Below are positions 9,121 to 18,185 of a DNA stretch of 26,334 bases, in pieces. How positions within the stretch are numbered: the stretch's first letter is position 1; every line of letters starts with the position of its first letter. This stretch comes from Minisyncoccota bacterium (GTDB lineage: Bacteria > Patescibacteriota > Minisyncoccia > UBA6257 > JAKLIH01): the NCBI GenBank assembly GCA_028691405.1, contig JAQUZI010000003.1, positions 1 to 26,334 of the forward strand, in the 5' to 3' direction. The notes beneath the pieces are model-generated. The model made no database searches. It was given only the letters and a program-made list of their open reading frames with translations, and was not told where the DNA came from. The translations under genes and the position numbers were made by a program.

Positions 9121-9486
9121 TTAATTTGAATTTAACCCTATCACTAAATTAACCAAAAAACCTATAAGACCGATAATAAAAGTAACTTTAAACAAAGTAA
9201 AATTATTATTAATTATAATCGCTTCGGTATAATTATTAGCCAGCATCACTAATCCCATATTAATTACGATATTTAATATCCCCAAAGTTAATACAACAAA
9301 AGGCTTTAATATGATATCAAGGATTGGCTTTACAATAATCATCAACAAAGACAATACAACTAAAAATACTAACATCTTTGTTAAATCATTAGTTACTATT
9401 ATTTCCGGGAATATTCTTTGACAGACATATACTCCCAATCAGTTAATTAATAGCAAAGCTATAAATTTTTTAATTAAATTAAACAT
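9121..9486 (-). CDS. YvlD / phage-holin-4 superfamily membrane protein
   Basis: 121 residues with four predicted membrane helices (about 5-22, 34-52, 56-78, 95-117). The central stretch, VKPILDIILKPFVVLTLG then NIVINMG, is the hallmark of the YvlD / Phage_holin_4_2 family. Despite the name this is a widespread bacterial membrane protein of unknown role and nothing here suggests a phage. One UGA-Trp at residue 16 (9439-9441) is needed to reach the start ATG at 9486. First gene of the operon with secG and the binding protein. Confidence 0.85.
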
Positions 9487-9503
9487 ATTTATATATTTCC
9501 TGT

Positions 9504-9532
9504 ATTTTAGCAAATTTTTGTTTAAAAGTCAA
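9504..9532 (-). promoter_or_regulatory. Promoter of the YvlD-secG-binding protein operon
   Basis: -35 TTGACT, 17-nt spacer ending TGC, -10 TAAAAT on the minus strand. The predicted leader is only about 11 nt. Divergent from the htrA promoter. Confidence 0.7.
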
Positions 9533-9547
9533 AAGTATTTATATCTA

Positions 9548-9576
9548 TTGTTTTTATTTTCTGATTATGATATATT
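9548..9576 (+). promoter_or_regulatory. Promoter of the HtrA-like protease
   Basis: -35 TTGTTT, 17-nt spacer ending TGA, -10 TATATT. Leader of about 24 nt without Shine-Dalgarno. Confidence 0.6.
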
Positions 9577-9606
9577 TTAAATAATAAAAAGAATAATCAA
9601 AATATT

Positions 9607-10605
9607 ATGTTTTTTACTTCAAATTCAGATAAAAAAATTACCCAAATTATAAAACAAAGTTTACCGTCAGTTGTTGGCATCTTTGCTTTAAAGCCAGTAG
9701 ATCAACCAGATTCAGATAATCCAATTATTAAGATAAAAAATGAATATTTTGAAAAAATAGGAAATTCTTCTGGTTTCATTGTTGATAAATCAGGATTAGT
9801 TGCTACAAATTATCACCCAATATCTAATCGTAAACTAACATATAAAATGCTTTGAAACAACAATTTTTACGATTGTTCCCTATTCCATTATAATGATATT
9901 AATGATATTGCCATTCTTAAATTGCAAAAAACAGACAAAAAACCATTGCCAATAATAAAACTTGGTGATGCCACTAACATTATGCTAGGCGAAACAGTTG
10001 TATCCATCGGCAATGTTTTAGATGAGTTTGATAATACTGTATCAAAAGGTATAATTTCTGGTCTTTCAAGGTATGTCAAAACAGATAGCAACTATAAAGG
10101 TGTTTTAGAATACAAGGGGTTAATTCAAACTGATGCAGCTATTAATCCAGGAAACTCAGGTGGTCCATTAATCAATGCTAAAGGTGAAGTTATCGGTATT
10201 ACTACCCTTGCTGTTAGTGGTGTTGAAAATATTGGGCTTGCAATTCCTATTAATCCTGTCAAAAAGATTGTTAAAGATTTAAAATTATTTGGCGCTGTAA
10301 AACACGTGTCTTTAGGCGTTAGATATATTTTAGTTGATGACAGTATAAAATCTAAATACAATTTACCTACCAACTATGGCGCTTTTATAATCTACGGATC
10401 AACTCAACCAAGCATTTTAGAAAATAGTCTAGCCAAACAATATGGCATTCAAGAAGGAGATATAATTTTATCACTTGATAATTATCGCGTTGATGCTAAA
10501 CATCCAATCGATGAATTCTTAAAAGATGTTTGTATAGGCGATTCAATCAAAGTTAAAATTCTAAGAGATAGAAAAGAAATAATTATTAAAATAATTTTTA
10601 ACTAA
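9607..10605 (+). CDS. HtrA/Deg-like serine protease without an obvious signal or membrane anchor
   Basis: 332 residues, trypsin-like protease plus C-terminal PDZ domain (about 230-330). Catalytic residues are visible: His70 in TNYHP, Asp100 in NDIAIL, Ser184 in NPGNSGGPL. UGA at 9853-9855 (residue 83) is read as Trp; with the standard code the protein would stop after the His. Most Deg proteases are exported or membrane-tethered, but here the protease fold begins within 20 residues of the start and no hydrophobic segment precedes it. Upstream in-frame codons contain no ATG, GTG or TTG start before the promoter region, so the short N-terminus seems real. Deg proteins do quality control of misfolded protein. 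Confidence 0.9.
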
Positions 10606-10606
10606 A

Positions 10607-10630
10607 AAACAACCTATTTAGGTCATTTTT
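10607..10630. terminator. Weak bidirectional hairpin between htrA and tRNA-Gly
   Basis: A short stem ACCT/AGGT (10612-10615 with 10620-10623) is flanked by an A run and a T run. The stem is only four base pairs, so this is a tentative shared terminator for the convergent units. Confidence 0.4.
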
Positions 10631-10637
10631 AACAATG

Positions 10638-10709
10638 AGCGGGTGAGCAGAATCGAACTGCCGTCTTCTCCATGGCAAGGAGATATAATAGCCACTATAC
10701 GACACCCGC
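10638..10709 (-). tRNA. tRNA-Gly(GCC)
   Basis: Acceptor GCGGGTG/CACCCGC with discriminator T, anticodon stem TCTCC/GGAGA, loop TTGCCAT giving GCC. CCA is not encoded. It has its own promoter. Confidence 0.95.
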
Positions 10710-10720
10710 ATATATTATTT

Positions 10721-10748
10721 ATTATATCATTTTTTCTACAATAGTCAA
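10721..10748 (-). promoter_or_regulatory. Promoter of tRNA-Gly
   Basis: -35 TTGACT, 16-nt spacer ending TGA, perfect -10 TATAAT on the minus strand. Start expected about 5 nt before the tRNA. Back to back with the dksA-like promoter. Confidence 0.75.
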
Positions 10749-10754
10749 CATAGA

Positions 10755-10783
10755 TTGACAAAAAACAATAAATTTGAAACAAT
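10755..10783 (+). promoter_or_regulatory. Promoter of the DksA/TraR-like gene
   Basis: Consensus -35 TTGACA, 17-nt spacer ending TGA, weaker -10 AACAAT. Confidence 0.55.
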
Positions 10784-10811
10784 GTAGGTATTAATTATTA
10801 ATTTTTTAACT

Positions 10812-11171
10812 ATGTTAACCCCAGAACAAATAAAAAGCTATAAACAAGAGCTAAAAACTGAAAAAGAAAAAATTTTAAAAGAATTAGCTAGCTTTGGTAT
10901 ACCAAAATCAAGCGATCCAAACGATTTTGATTCTTTTATGCCATCATCGAAACTATCAGATGAAGATAATGCCCTAGAAGTCAGTGAATACTTAAATAAA
11001 TTATCAACTGAATCTTTATTGGAAAATAGACTCAAAGAAATTAACCAAGCTTTAAAGAAAACTAAAACTTTTGGCATATGCGAAAAATGTAATAAATCAA
11101 TTGAAACCAAAAAGCTGGACGTTAATCCAGCCTCTGATTTTTGCATTAATTGTGGTAAAAATATAAACTAG
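10812..11171 (+). CDS. DksA/TraR-family C4 zinc finger protein
   Basis: 119 residues: a long charged helical region (about 5-85) followed by a zinc finger with CEKC and CINC pairs (about 94-115). DksA/TraR proteins enter the RNA polymerase secondary channel and alter initiation. The acidic segment DEDNALEVSEY before the second helix is typical of the family. Single gene with its own promoter. Its TAG stop lies just two bases from the stop of the convergent neighbour, with no clear terminator between. No Trp. Confidence 0.87.
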   Translation: MLTPEQIKSYKQELKTEKEKILKELASFGIPKSSDPNDFDSFMPSSKLSDEDNALEVSEYLNKLSTESLLENRLKEINQALKKTKTFGICEKCNKSIETKKLDVNPASDFCINCGKNIN

Positions 11172-11173
11172 AG

Positions 11174-12445
11174 TTATTTTTTACCTCCTTTGCTTCCTTT
11201 ATCTTCAGATTCTTTTGCTATAGATATTTTTTCTGTAGCTTTTCTCCAGTCACTTAAATCAAGCTTTCCATTTTTGTCTAACCTTTGTTTTGATAACCAA
11301 ATAGCAACTGATATAGGCGAAAAAATAAAATGAGATAAAGTTACAAAAGCAAAGTTAGCTCCGCCTAAAACCAGCATTGATTTTAAATCAGGTCAAAATC
11401 CTGTTTTTTCTTTTTTCTCTACACTTTTTTTATTATCAGCGGTATTGACAGGAGATTCAGTTCAGCTATCAACATTAAGGTTTGGCAAAGACTCATCATC
11501 TTTAATTTCTTGAGGTTTTTCAATAGTCTTTTCAGATTGTAATTTTAGAAAGTCAGTCATCTTAAGCAAGGTGGGACATTCATTGATATTATTATCAACT
11601 TGTAAAAACTCATTGCATTCATTTCACAAATCATAAGCTTCGTTTTTTTTCATATAAAGATTATCATCTTTATCTAAATAATCATTGTAGAATTTAGTAA
11701 TTAAAGCATATTTTTTCTCAAGGAAGTCTTCTTCTTCCTCTTCTTTGCCCTCTTCATTTTCAATATATTCCAAATTTTTTTTATCTAATATATTGGTTTT
11801 TATTTCTTTTTTCAAACTATCTTTTAAGCCAGCTTCACTATCGAAAAGTTTAGACAAATTAACTCGGTTATCAAAAACCTCTTTAGATTTTACAGATTGT
11901 TTTATTAGCTCATCTATAAGAGACTCTTCATTTTTAGCATTTTTTACACCTTCAGTATATGTTTTTACAAATTCATCTGTATTTTTTTTAATTTCTGGAT
12001 CAGTAGTTCCCTTACTCATATCTTCTCATGTTTCCATAATCAAAGGTATACTTTTAAAATTAAAAACAGTTGAAAAATAATCTTTTACAGTATCTTTGCC
12101 TAATAACAATCCAACAAGTTTATTTCTAACCTTCTTATCTTCAATAGTCTCAAGACCTTCAAAAGGATCTTTTCTTTTTTTATTTAAATCAGCTAAATAC
12201 TCTTGTTTTTTAGCTTCATCTTTTTCGTCAAAAACGCGTTGAATTTCATTTAAACAATTTTCAACTTTTTCTATTACCGAAATAGTATTAACTGTGTCTT
12301 TATTCTCTACCCCGCTTTTTTCTTGCTGAGAGACTTTTTCTTTAAGTAAATTTTTTACTGAATCAATATCTTTAGCTGCTTGAATTTTTTTTCCATAAAA
12401 ATCCTCTTGTTTTTGATCCGTATTGTTTTGAATTTTTTCATCCAT
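11174..12445 (-). CDS. Large charged protein of unknown function, 423 aa
   Basis: I do not recognise a family. Four UGA-Trp codons join the frame into 423 residues. Residues 1-340 are highly charged, Lys/Glu/Asp-rich and predicted mostly helical, with an acidic run (EEGKEEEEED) near residue 240. After a low-complexity linker comes a hydrophobic stretch of about 30 residues (about 357-387), probably one membrane helix or hairpin. The tail is short and basic; its DKNGKLDLSDW resembles half an EF-hand, but a second loop is missing. No signal peptide. It may be a large cytoplasmic domain held at the membrane by its C-terminus. It has its own strong promoter and is monocistronic. Confidence 0.8.
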
Positions 12446-12469
12446 AATGATAAGTTAATTATTTAATAT

Positions 12470-12498
12470 ATTATACCACAAAAAATTAAACATTGCAA
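12470..12498 (-). promoter_or_regulatory. Promoter of the 423-aa protein gene
   Basis: -35 TTGCAA, 17-nt spacer ending TGG, perfect -10 TATAAT. The -35 sits immediately after the stop codon (12500-12502) of the upstream membrane protein gene. Confidence 0.75.
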
Positions 12499-12499
12499 A

Positions 12500-14566
12500 C
12501 TAAATAAATTTAAATCATTTAGGTTTAATTAGCTTAATGACTATTAAAATTAATGTTAAATAAGTAAGTATATAAGCTATACTACCTACCAAGCCATGAC
12601 CAAAATAGATTGTTACGTCTTTTTCTTTTGGAATAACACCGATAAAAGAAGGTGAAACCAAGAAAGGCCCTTCTCCTCCTTTTACCTTTCAAGTAGGAAA
12701 ATATGATACTTTTATAATATGCAATTTGTTAATATCACTAGTTTCAAAAGATATTTTTGTATCGGTTATTTCTTTAACTTGTATATTATTTATTAATTCA
12801 TTTTTATCTGTACTATCTAAAATATTTTTTTGATCAGTTGATGTATAAAATACAATTGGTTGTTTTAAATTACCATTTTTATACCAATCAATTGAACTTT
12901 TAATTCACTCTTTTTCTTTTTTAACAAGATTAAAATTATTATAAACATCAATTATTTCGCTATCAGGAATTTCGTACACAGAAAAATCACCAACATCAGA
13001 TAATCACATCATATTCTCATGAGCTAAAGCTTTAATTGTCGGTGTATACGCTACAAAATATTTAGCATTAGACAATTTTAAATGTTCTACCCCTTTTTCA
13101 AAATTAAAAGGAGGGTATTTAAAACCAGCTATAGCTGATGTTGGGCTTTGAGTTGTCTCAGTTTGATTAATAAAATGAAATGGACCAAAAACAGAAGACT
13201 CTATTAGTAATCCTTCAAAAGTTGGCTTGCCTGTATGTATTGGAATATTCTCTAAAAATCTTGGCGTACCATAAGCATCATATTCTGGCCTATATTCTCA
13301 CATAACTTTACCATATGGTAGCTTCTTTAAATAATCAAACAAAGGCATAGCATTTTGAACATAAACATCTTTTTCTTCAAAGCCTTTATAGTTTCATTCC
13401 ATTCAATAAGGAATATATTTAACTCTTGATTTTACAGTTGTATTTTCTCCCAAAAAGAATGTTGGATTAATTAATGATAAGTTTCAAATAATTACTGCTG
13501 CTACAACACCAACATTTAGTCATTTTGAATTGCCAGAAATTTCATGTATTAAATATCCAACCCCGATAGATCCAATTAGAATATAACTCATTATAAAGAA
13601 AGGTAAAAATCTAGTATTATAAATTGGAGAATTGTTTATAACTAAAAATAAGCCAAGGTTAGTTAAACCAATAATTAACAAATTAATAATTTTTCAATTT
13701 TTGTTTTTAATTGAAAAGAATATACCAATTAAAGCTGATACTCAGAAAAACATTAAAAATTGAGGAAACATTTCTTCCAACTCTACCGTCTTATATCAAT
13801 TCATCATACTTGTATATGCTTTGTAATACAAAAACGGTATAGATCAAAACGCTGACAAGCAAAAAGCTAAACCAAATGCTTTAAACGAATATTTGAGTCT
13901 TTCCCTTCAATTTTTACTAATAAATATAAGAATAGATGCATAAATGGTTGCACTAATGACCGGAAATGGGTGAGCTAAAGCCATGACGCCTAGAATAATA
14001 ACATTAGGTATTAAATGCTTGTTTTCTTCTATCCCCTTTGAAAACAGGCCAATAAACAAGAAAAACAAGGCAAAAGAAAATGAATACGAAAATTCACCCG
14101 CCAAAGTACTAGGTAAGTTGGCACCATAAATACTGAATTTCTCTAAAAATAAAAACATAATAGAACCCATCGCACCTATTTCCGGTATAAACTTTTTATA
14201 CCCCATAAACTTTAAACCTAGATAAACACAAATTGGCAACATCAAAGTTCCTAACAATGTTGTTATTTTAAATGCAACATTTATTTTTACAAAAAAACTA
14301 ATTATAGTTGAAATTACAAACATTAGTGGTGGATAAAAATACAAAAAAGGAAAACCACCATATCAATCATGTGTCCAAGTTTTTATTGTTGGGAAAATAT
14401 CTTTAATTTTATAAGCAATATAATTATGAGAACCAGTATCTCCACCAGATACCATCGTATTTTTAAAAATTAAATTTCAAGGAATTTGGTCAAATAAAAA
14501 AAGATAAATTATTAATAAAACACAAACACTAATGAAGATTGGAGATTTAAATATTTTTTTCAACAT
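12500..14566 (-). CDS. Multi-spanning membrane protein, PTPS-related / GT-C-like
   Basis: 688 residues with about ten membrane helices: one near 7-25, a cluster from about 75 to 360, and one close to the C-terminus. The first outer loop holds SGGDTGSH then WYGGFPFLYFYPP, the acidic and aromatic signature seen in the membrane family named PTPS_related and in GT-C sugar transferases that use polyprenyl-phosphate sugars. A large soluble segment (about 390-650) precedes the last helix. It is rich in UGA-Trp, more than ten codons. The start lies one base from the stop of the GT2 gene, so the two are translationally linked. Likely it moves sugars onto an exported acceptor; the acceptor is unknown. 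Confidence 0.75.
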
Positions 14567-14567
14567 A

Positions 14568-15245
14568 TTATTTTTTAAAATAATTTTTATTAAATCTAAT
14601 TTTTAATATTTCGATTAACATTATAATTATATCTTTAATTTTTATTGTACTTGATCCTTTATCATAATTAATATCAACTTCTAATTTGCAAACATTCTGT
14701 TTTAATACTTTTGCTAAATATAAAAGCTCGATATCGATTGTAAAATTTTTAGAAATTAATTTTGATTGTATTCTATCAATAAAGTCTTTTTTAAAACCTT
14801 TTAAACCACATTGTGTGTCATAAATATTGAATCAAAACAAAAATTGAATTATCATATTAATACCAATATGGGTTAAATGCCTAAAAAGACTTTCTTTAAA
14901 TTTAGTTCGATAGCCAACAACTATATCGCAAGTATTATTTTCTAATTTATCATATATTTTTTTTATGTTATCTATTCCATATGGTAAATCAGCATCAGTA
15001 AAAACAATAAAATTTTTACTTGCTGTTTTAAAACCATCTTGCAAAGATCTTCCCTTACCTAAATTTTCCGTGTGATTAATAACTTTAATATTTGTATAGT
15101 TGTTTATTTTGTCTAATGTTTTGTCTTGACTACCATCATTAATAACAATAATTTCGCTTTCTGGGAAAGAACTTATCAACTGGTTTATTGTATTATCAAT
15201 AAACTTTTCAGCATTATAAGCCGGTATAACAATACTTAAATCCAT
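14568..15245 (-). CDS. GT2 family glycosyltransferase, polyprenyl-phosphate sugar synthase-like
   Basis: 225 residues. The GT-A fold signatures are clear: SIVIPAYNAEKFI at the start, INDGSQDKT, the DxD motif in FTDADLP (about residue 82-88), and YDTQCGLKGFKK, which is typical of dolichyl- and undecaprenyl-phosphate glucose/mannose synthases. One UGA-Trp lies at residue 138. No C-terminal membrane helices are present. The enzyme probably charges a polyprenyl phosphate with a sugar that the adjacent membrane protein then uses. First gene of a two-gene operon, with its promoter about 25 nt upstream. Confidence 0.88.
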
Positions 15246-15269
15246 AATTCTTTCTTATTTTATAAATAC

Positions 15270-15298
15270 ATTTTAACAGATATTTTGTATTAAATCAA
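15270..15298 (-). promoter_or_regulatory. Promoter of the GT2/membrane transferase operon
   Basis: -35 TTGATT, 17-nt spacer ending TGT, -10 TAAAAT on the minus strand. It overlaps the opposing gpmI promoter (15285-15313). Confidence 0.65.
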
Positions 15299-15313
15299 TC
15301 TTTGTGATATAAT
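15285..15313 (+). promoter_or_regulatory. Promoter of gpmI-uvrC
   Basis: -35 TTGTAT, 17-nt spacer ending TGA, perfect -10 TATAAT. Leader of about 22 nt without Shine-Dalgarno. The spacer contains the -35 of the divergent GT2 promoter. Confidence 0.7.
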
Positions 15314-15341
15314 TTAAAGTAAATAAATTAAATTATTGAAT

Positions 15342-16919
15342 ATGAATAGCAAAAAGGTATGCCTTATTATTATTGATGGCTGAGGTATTGGTCGCAATGA
15401 TCATACTAACCCAGTTTTTCTATACAAAGCTCCTTTTTTAGATTATCTTAAACAAAATTATCCATATTATGCCTTACAAACATCAGGAATTGCCAGTGGA
15501 TTAAAGTATTTAGAGCAAGGATCTAGCGAAGTAGGTCATTTAATTCTTGGTTCAGGCAAAGTTATATATCAAGCCAAAACAAGAATAGACAAAAGTATTG
15601 CTAATAATGAATTTTTAAAAAACGAAACATTAATTCAAGCAATTAATCATGCTAAAAATAATAATAGCACATTACATTTAATAGGATTGTTAAGTTCAAG
15701 CGAGTCAATATCTTCTTTAAGTCATCTAATTTCATTAATATACTTAGCCCGTAGCAATGGATTCAATAATATTTGTATTCATCTTATTGCTGATGGCAAA
15801 GAAGGTGCTAGAAACGAAATAATTGACCTAATATCTAATTTAAAACAAGAAACAACTAGACTGGGCGGTATTAATATTGGTTCAGTTACAGGACGCTTTT
15901 ATGCTTTAAATGAACACAGTGAAATGTATTTAGATAATTTTTTTAAGTTTTTGAGATCAAAAAATCAAACAAAAGATCTTGATGCGGAATTAAATGAATT
16001 AAAATCAAAGAACATTAGTGATGAATTTATTGAACCTATTGCCGCTGACGAATCATTTAAACCAATACAGGAAAATGATAGTATTATTTTCTTTAATTTA
16101 AAGCCAAACGCTTTCCCTTTAGAACATTTATCCAAGAAATTATTATCTGATCAGTCTATGCCTAATTTAAAAATCACCAGTTTCGTTGATTTAGGCAAAG
16201 ATCTTGGTATTCAAGTTGCCTTTCCTAATCAAAAAATAGACAACTGCCTTTCCATGGTTTTATCTCAAAACAATAAACGCCAAGCTCATTTAAGTGAATC
16301 TATTAAATCATTGCATGTTACCTATTATTTCAATGGATTAAATAAAAAACCATTTCCTGGTGAATACTGGTTTATCTTACCTTCTAATCCTTCTTTGAAT
16401 TTTAAAGAAAACCCATACTTAGAAGCAAAAAACATAACTGAACGTGCTCAACAAATGATGGATGAAAGTATTTATGATTTTATTTTAATTAATTATCCTA
16501 ATGCCGATATGGCTGGTCATACTGGCGATATGGAAGTTGCTAAAGTGGCAATTTCAATCATAAACAACGAATTAGAAAAATTAATTAATTACGGTCTTAA
16601 AAAAGGATATACATTTATTATTACATCAGATCATGGAAATATTGAACGTATGAAAAATCCTATTACAGGCGAAAAAGAATACGATCATAATGATAGTTTT
16701 GTGCCGGTTCATATTGTTTCCAATGAATTAAAATATATATCCCCTATAACTCAAAATGATATAAATAAAAGAGAAAAAAGCGCAGCAGGTATATTAGCCG
16801 ATATTAGCCCAACTGTTTTAGATATTTTTAATATAGCGCCACCATCCGATATGACTGGCAGATCATTGTTTCAACTTTTAAATTTAGAACAACGTCATGA
16901 ACAAGACAATAACAAATAA
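15342..16919 (+). CDS. gpmI: Divergent 2,3-bisphosphoglycerate-independent phosphoglycerate mutase homologue
   Basis: 525 residues, colinear with the whole iPGM family. Residue 14 of the DGWGIG motif is UGA (15381-15383), direct evidence for UGA as Trp. The two-metal phosphatase centre is kept: Asp12, Ser62 in SSEVGH, the ADMAGHTG Asp and His, SDHGN, and the His before SFVPV. The substrate pocket of the mutase insert is not. Using Geobacillus stearothermophilus numbering, His123 is Ile, Arg153 is Lys, Asp154 is Glu, Arg191 is Glu, Arg261 is Lys and Arg264 is Ala; Arg185 and Lys336 remain. It may be a glycolytic enzyme with altered kinetics, a phosphatase, or a mutase of another substrate. It overlaps uvrC by 23 bases. 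Confidence 0.9.
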
Positions 16920-18171
16920 AATTAAAAATAGCCCTCAACTTCCTGGCGTATATATTTTCTTCAATAAGAAGGAAAACATATATATTGGTAAAGCTAATAA
17001 TCTTAAGCAAAGATTAAAATCATATTTAAATGATAAAATACAAAAAAATCAAATTATAGATCAGTATTCAAAAGATATTAAATGAACCATTGTAAATAAT
17101 GAGACAGAAGCATTACTCCTTGAATCAAAGCTGATAAAAAAACATCAACCAAAAGTAAATACTATTCTTAAAGATAACAAAAACTATTTTTTTGTTAAAA
17201 TCACTAATGAACTTTTTCCAAAAGTATTAATTACTCATAATGAAAAGGATAACAATAATACAATTATTGGTCCGTTCACTTCAGGAACTCATCTAAAAAT
17301 TTTACTAAAATTATTACGACAAATATTTCCTTATTGCACTTGTACTAAACAGCACAAAAAAGCATGTTTAAATAGTCAAATAGGACTATGTCCAGGCTAT
17401 TGCTGTGCCAAAGACGCAATTTACTCCAAAGAAGATATTAAAAACTACCAACAAAATATTAAAAATTTAATTAATGTTTTAACTTTTAATAACAAAAAAA
17501 TAATAAAAGATTTAACATCAAACATTGAGAAAGAAATAAAAAAACAAAATTTTGAACAAGCCGGTAATATAAAAAAACAAATAATGGCACTGAATGATTT
17601 ATTTAAACATCAATCAACTCTTCAAATAAAATCAAGAGATTACACAAGTGCCATAAACGAATTAACAAAATTATTTAATTCTAAGAAAAAAATAAAAAAT
17701 GTAGAAATGTATGATGTTTCTAACATTTCTGGTAAATTTGCCACTGCCTCACTTGTTTTCTTTTCAAACGGATATCCTGTTAAAGAAGAATATAAAAAAT
17801 TTAAAATTAAATATACAGAATTGTCTCCCAACGATATTTTAATGCTCAAAGAGGTTTTTGAACGAAGAGTAAATAATATTCATTGAATTCAGCCAGATCT
17901 GATAATTATTGATGGTGGAATTGCTCAACTTAATGCCGCAATAGAAATTTTTTCAAAAAACAAGTATTTTAAAAATGTAAAAATAGGCTCATTAGCTAAA
18001 GGAAAAAAACAACTATTAATCTATAAAAACAAAAAAGTTGAATATTTTAACCTTAAAGACTTATCCGATGATTTAAAAAATATGTTGATTTCAATTCAAA
18101 ATGAATCACATAGATTCGCAGTTAGCTATCATCATAAACTGTACTTAAAACAAATAAAAAATGACCTGTAA
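16897..18171 (+). CDS. uvrC: Short UvrC excinuclease subunit lacking the C-terminal HhH domain
   Basis: UvrC makes the two incisions of nucleotide excision repair. This form has 424 residues against about 600 usually. In order: GIY-YIG nuclease (about 13-90), a Cys-rich stretch (CTC...CL...CPGYCC, about 148-169), the UVR UvrB-binding helix (about 210-230), and the RNase H-like 3' nuclease with its acidic residues in YDVSNISG, SPNDILMLKEV and IIIDGG and the His of ESHRFA. The tandem helix-hairpin-helix region that should follow is absent: the TAA stop lies inside the terminator. UGA-Trp at 17083-17085 and 17884-17886. The start inside gpmI suggests coupled translation. Confidence 0.92.
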
Positions 18172-18185
18172 AGGTCATTTATTTT
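18154..18185. terminator. Bidirectional terminator between uvrC and the thioredoxin-like gene
   Basis: The stem AAATGACCT/AGGTCATTT (18159-18167 with 18172-18180) has a 4-nt loop, A run on the left and T run on the right. It carries the uvrC stop in its loop and overlaps the stop of the convergent gene. Confidence 0.82.

Noticed and set aside
9121..9486. Prophage holin
   Set aside because: The YvlD/holin-4 name is historical. The gene is in an operon with secG and no phage genes are present.
9607..10605. Pseudogene or nonsense-mutated protease
   Set aside because: The frame continues unbroken through the single TGA and all catalytic residues flank it properly. The same pattern occurs in most genes of the window.
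11174..11377. EF-hand or dockerin calcium site in the 423-aa protein
   Set aside because: Only one partial loop (DKNGKLDLSDW) is present and key acidic positions are missing.
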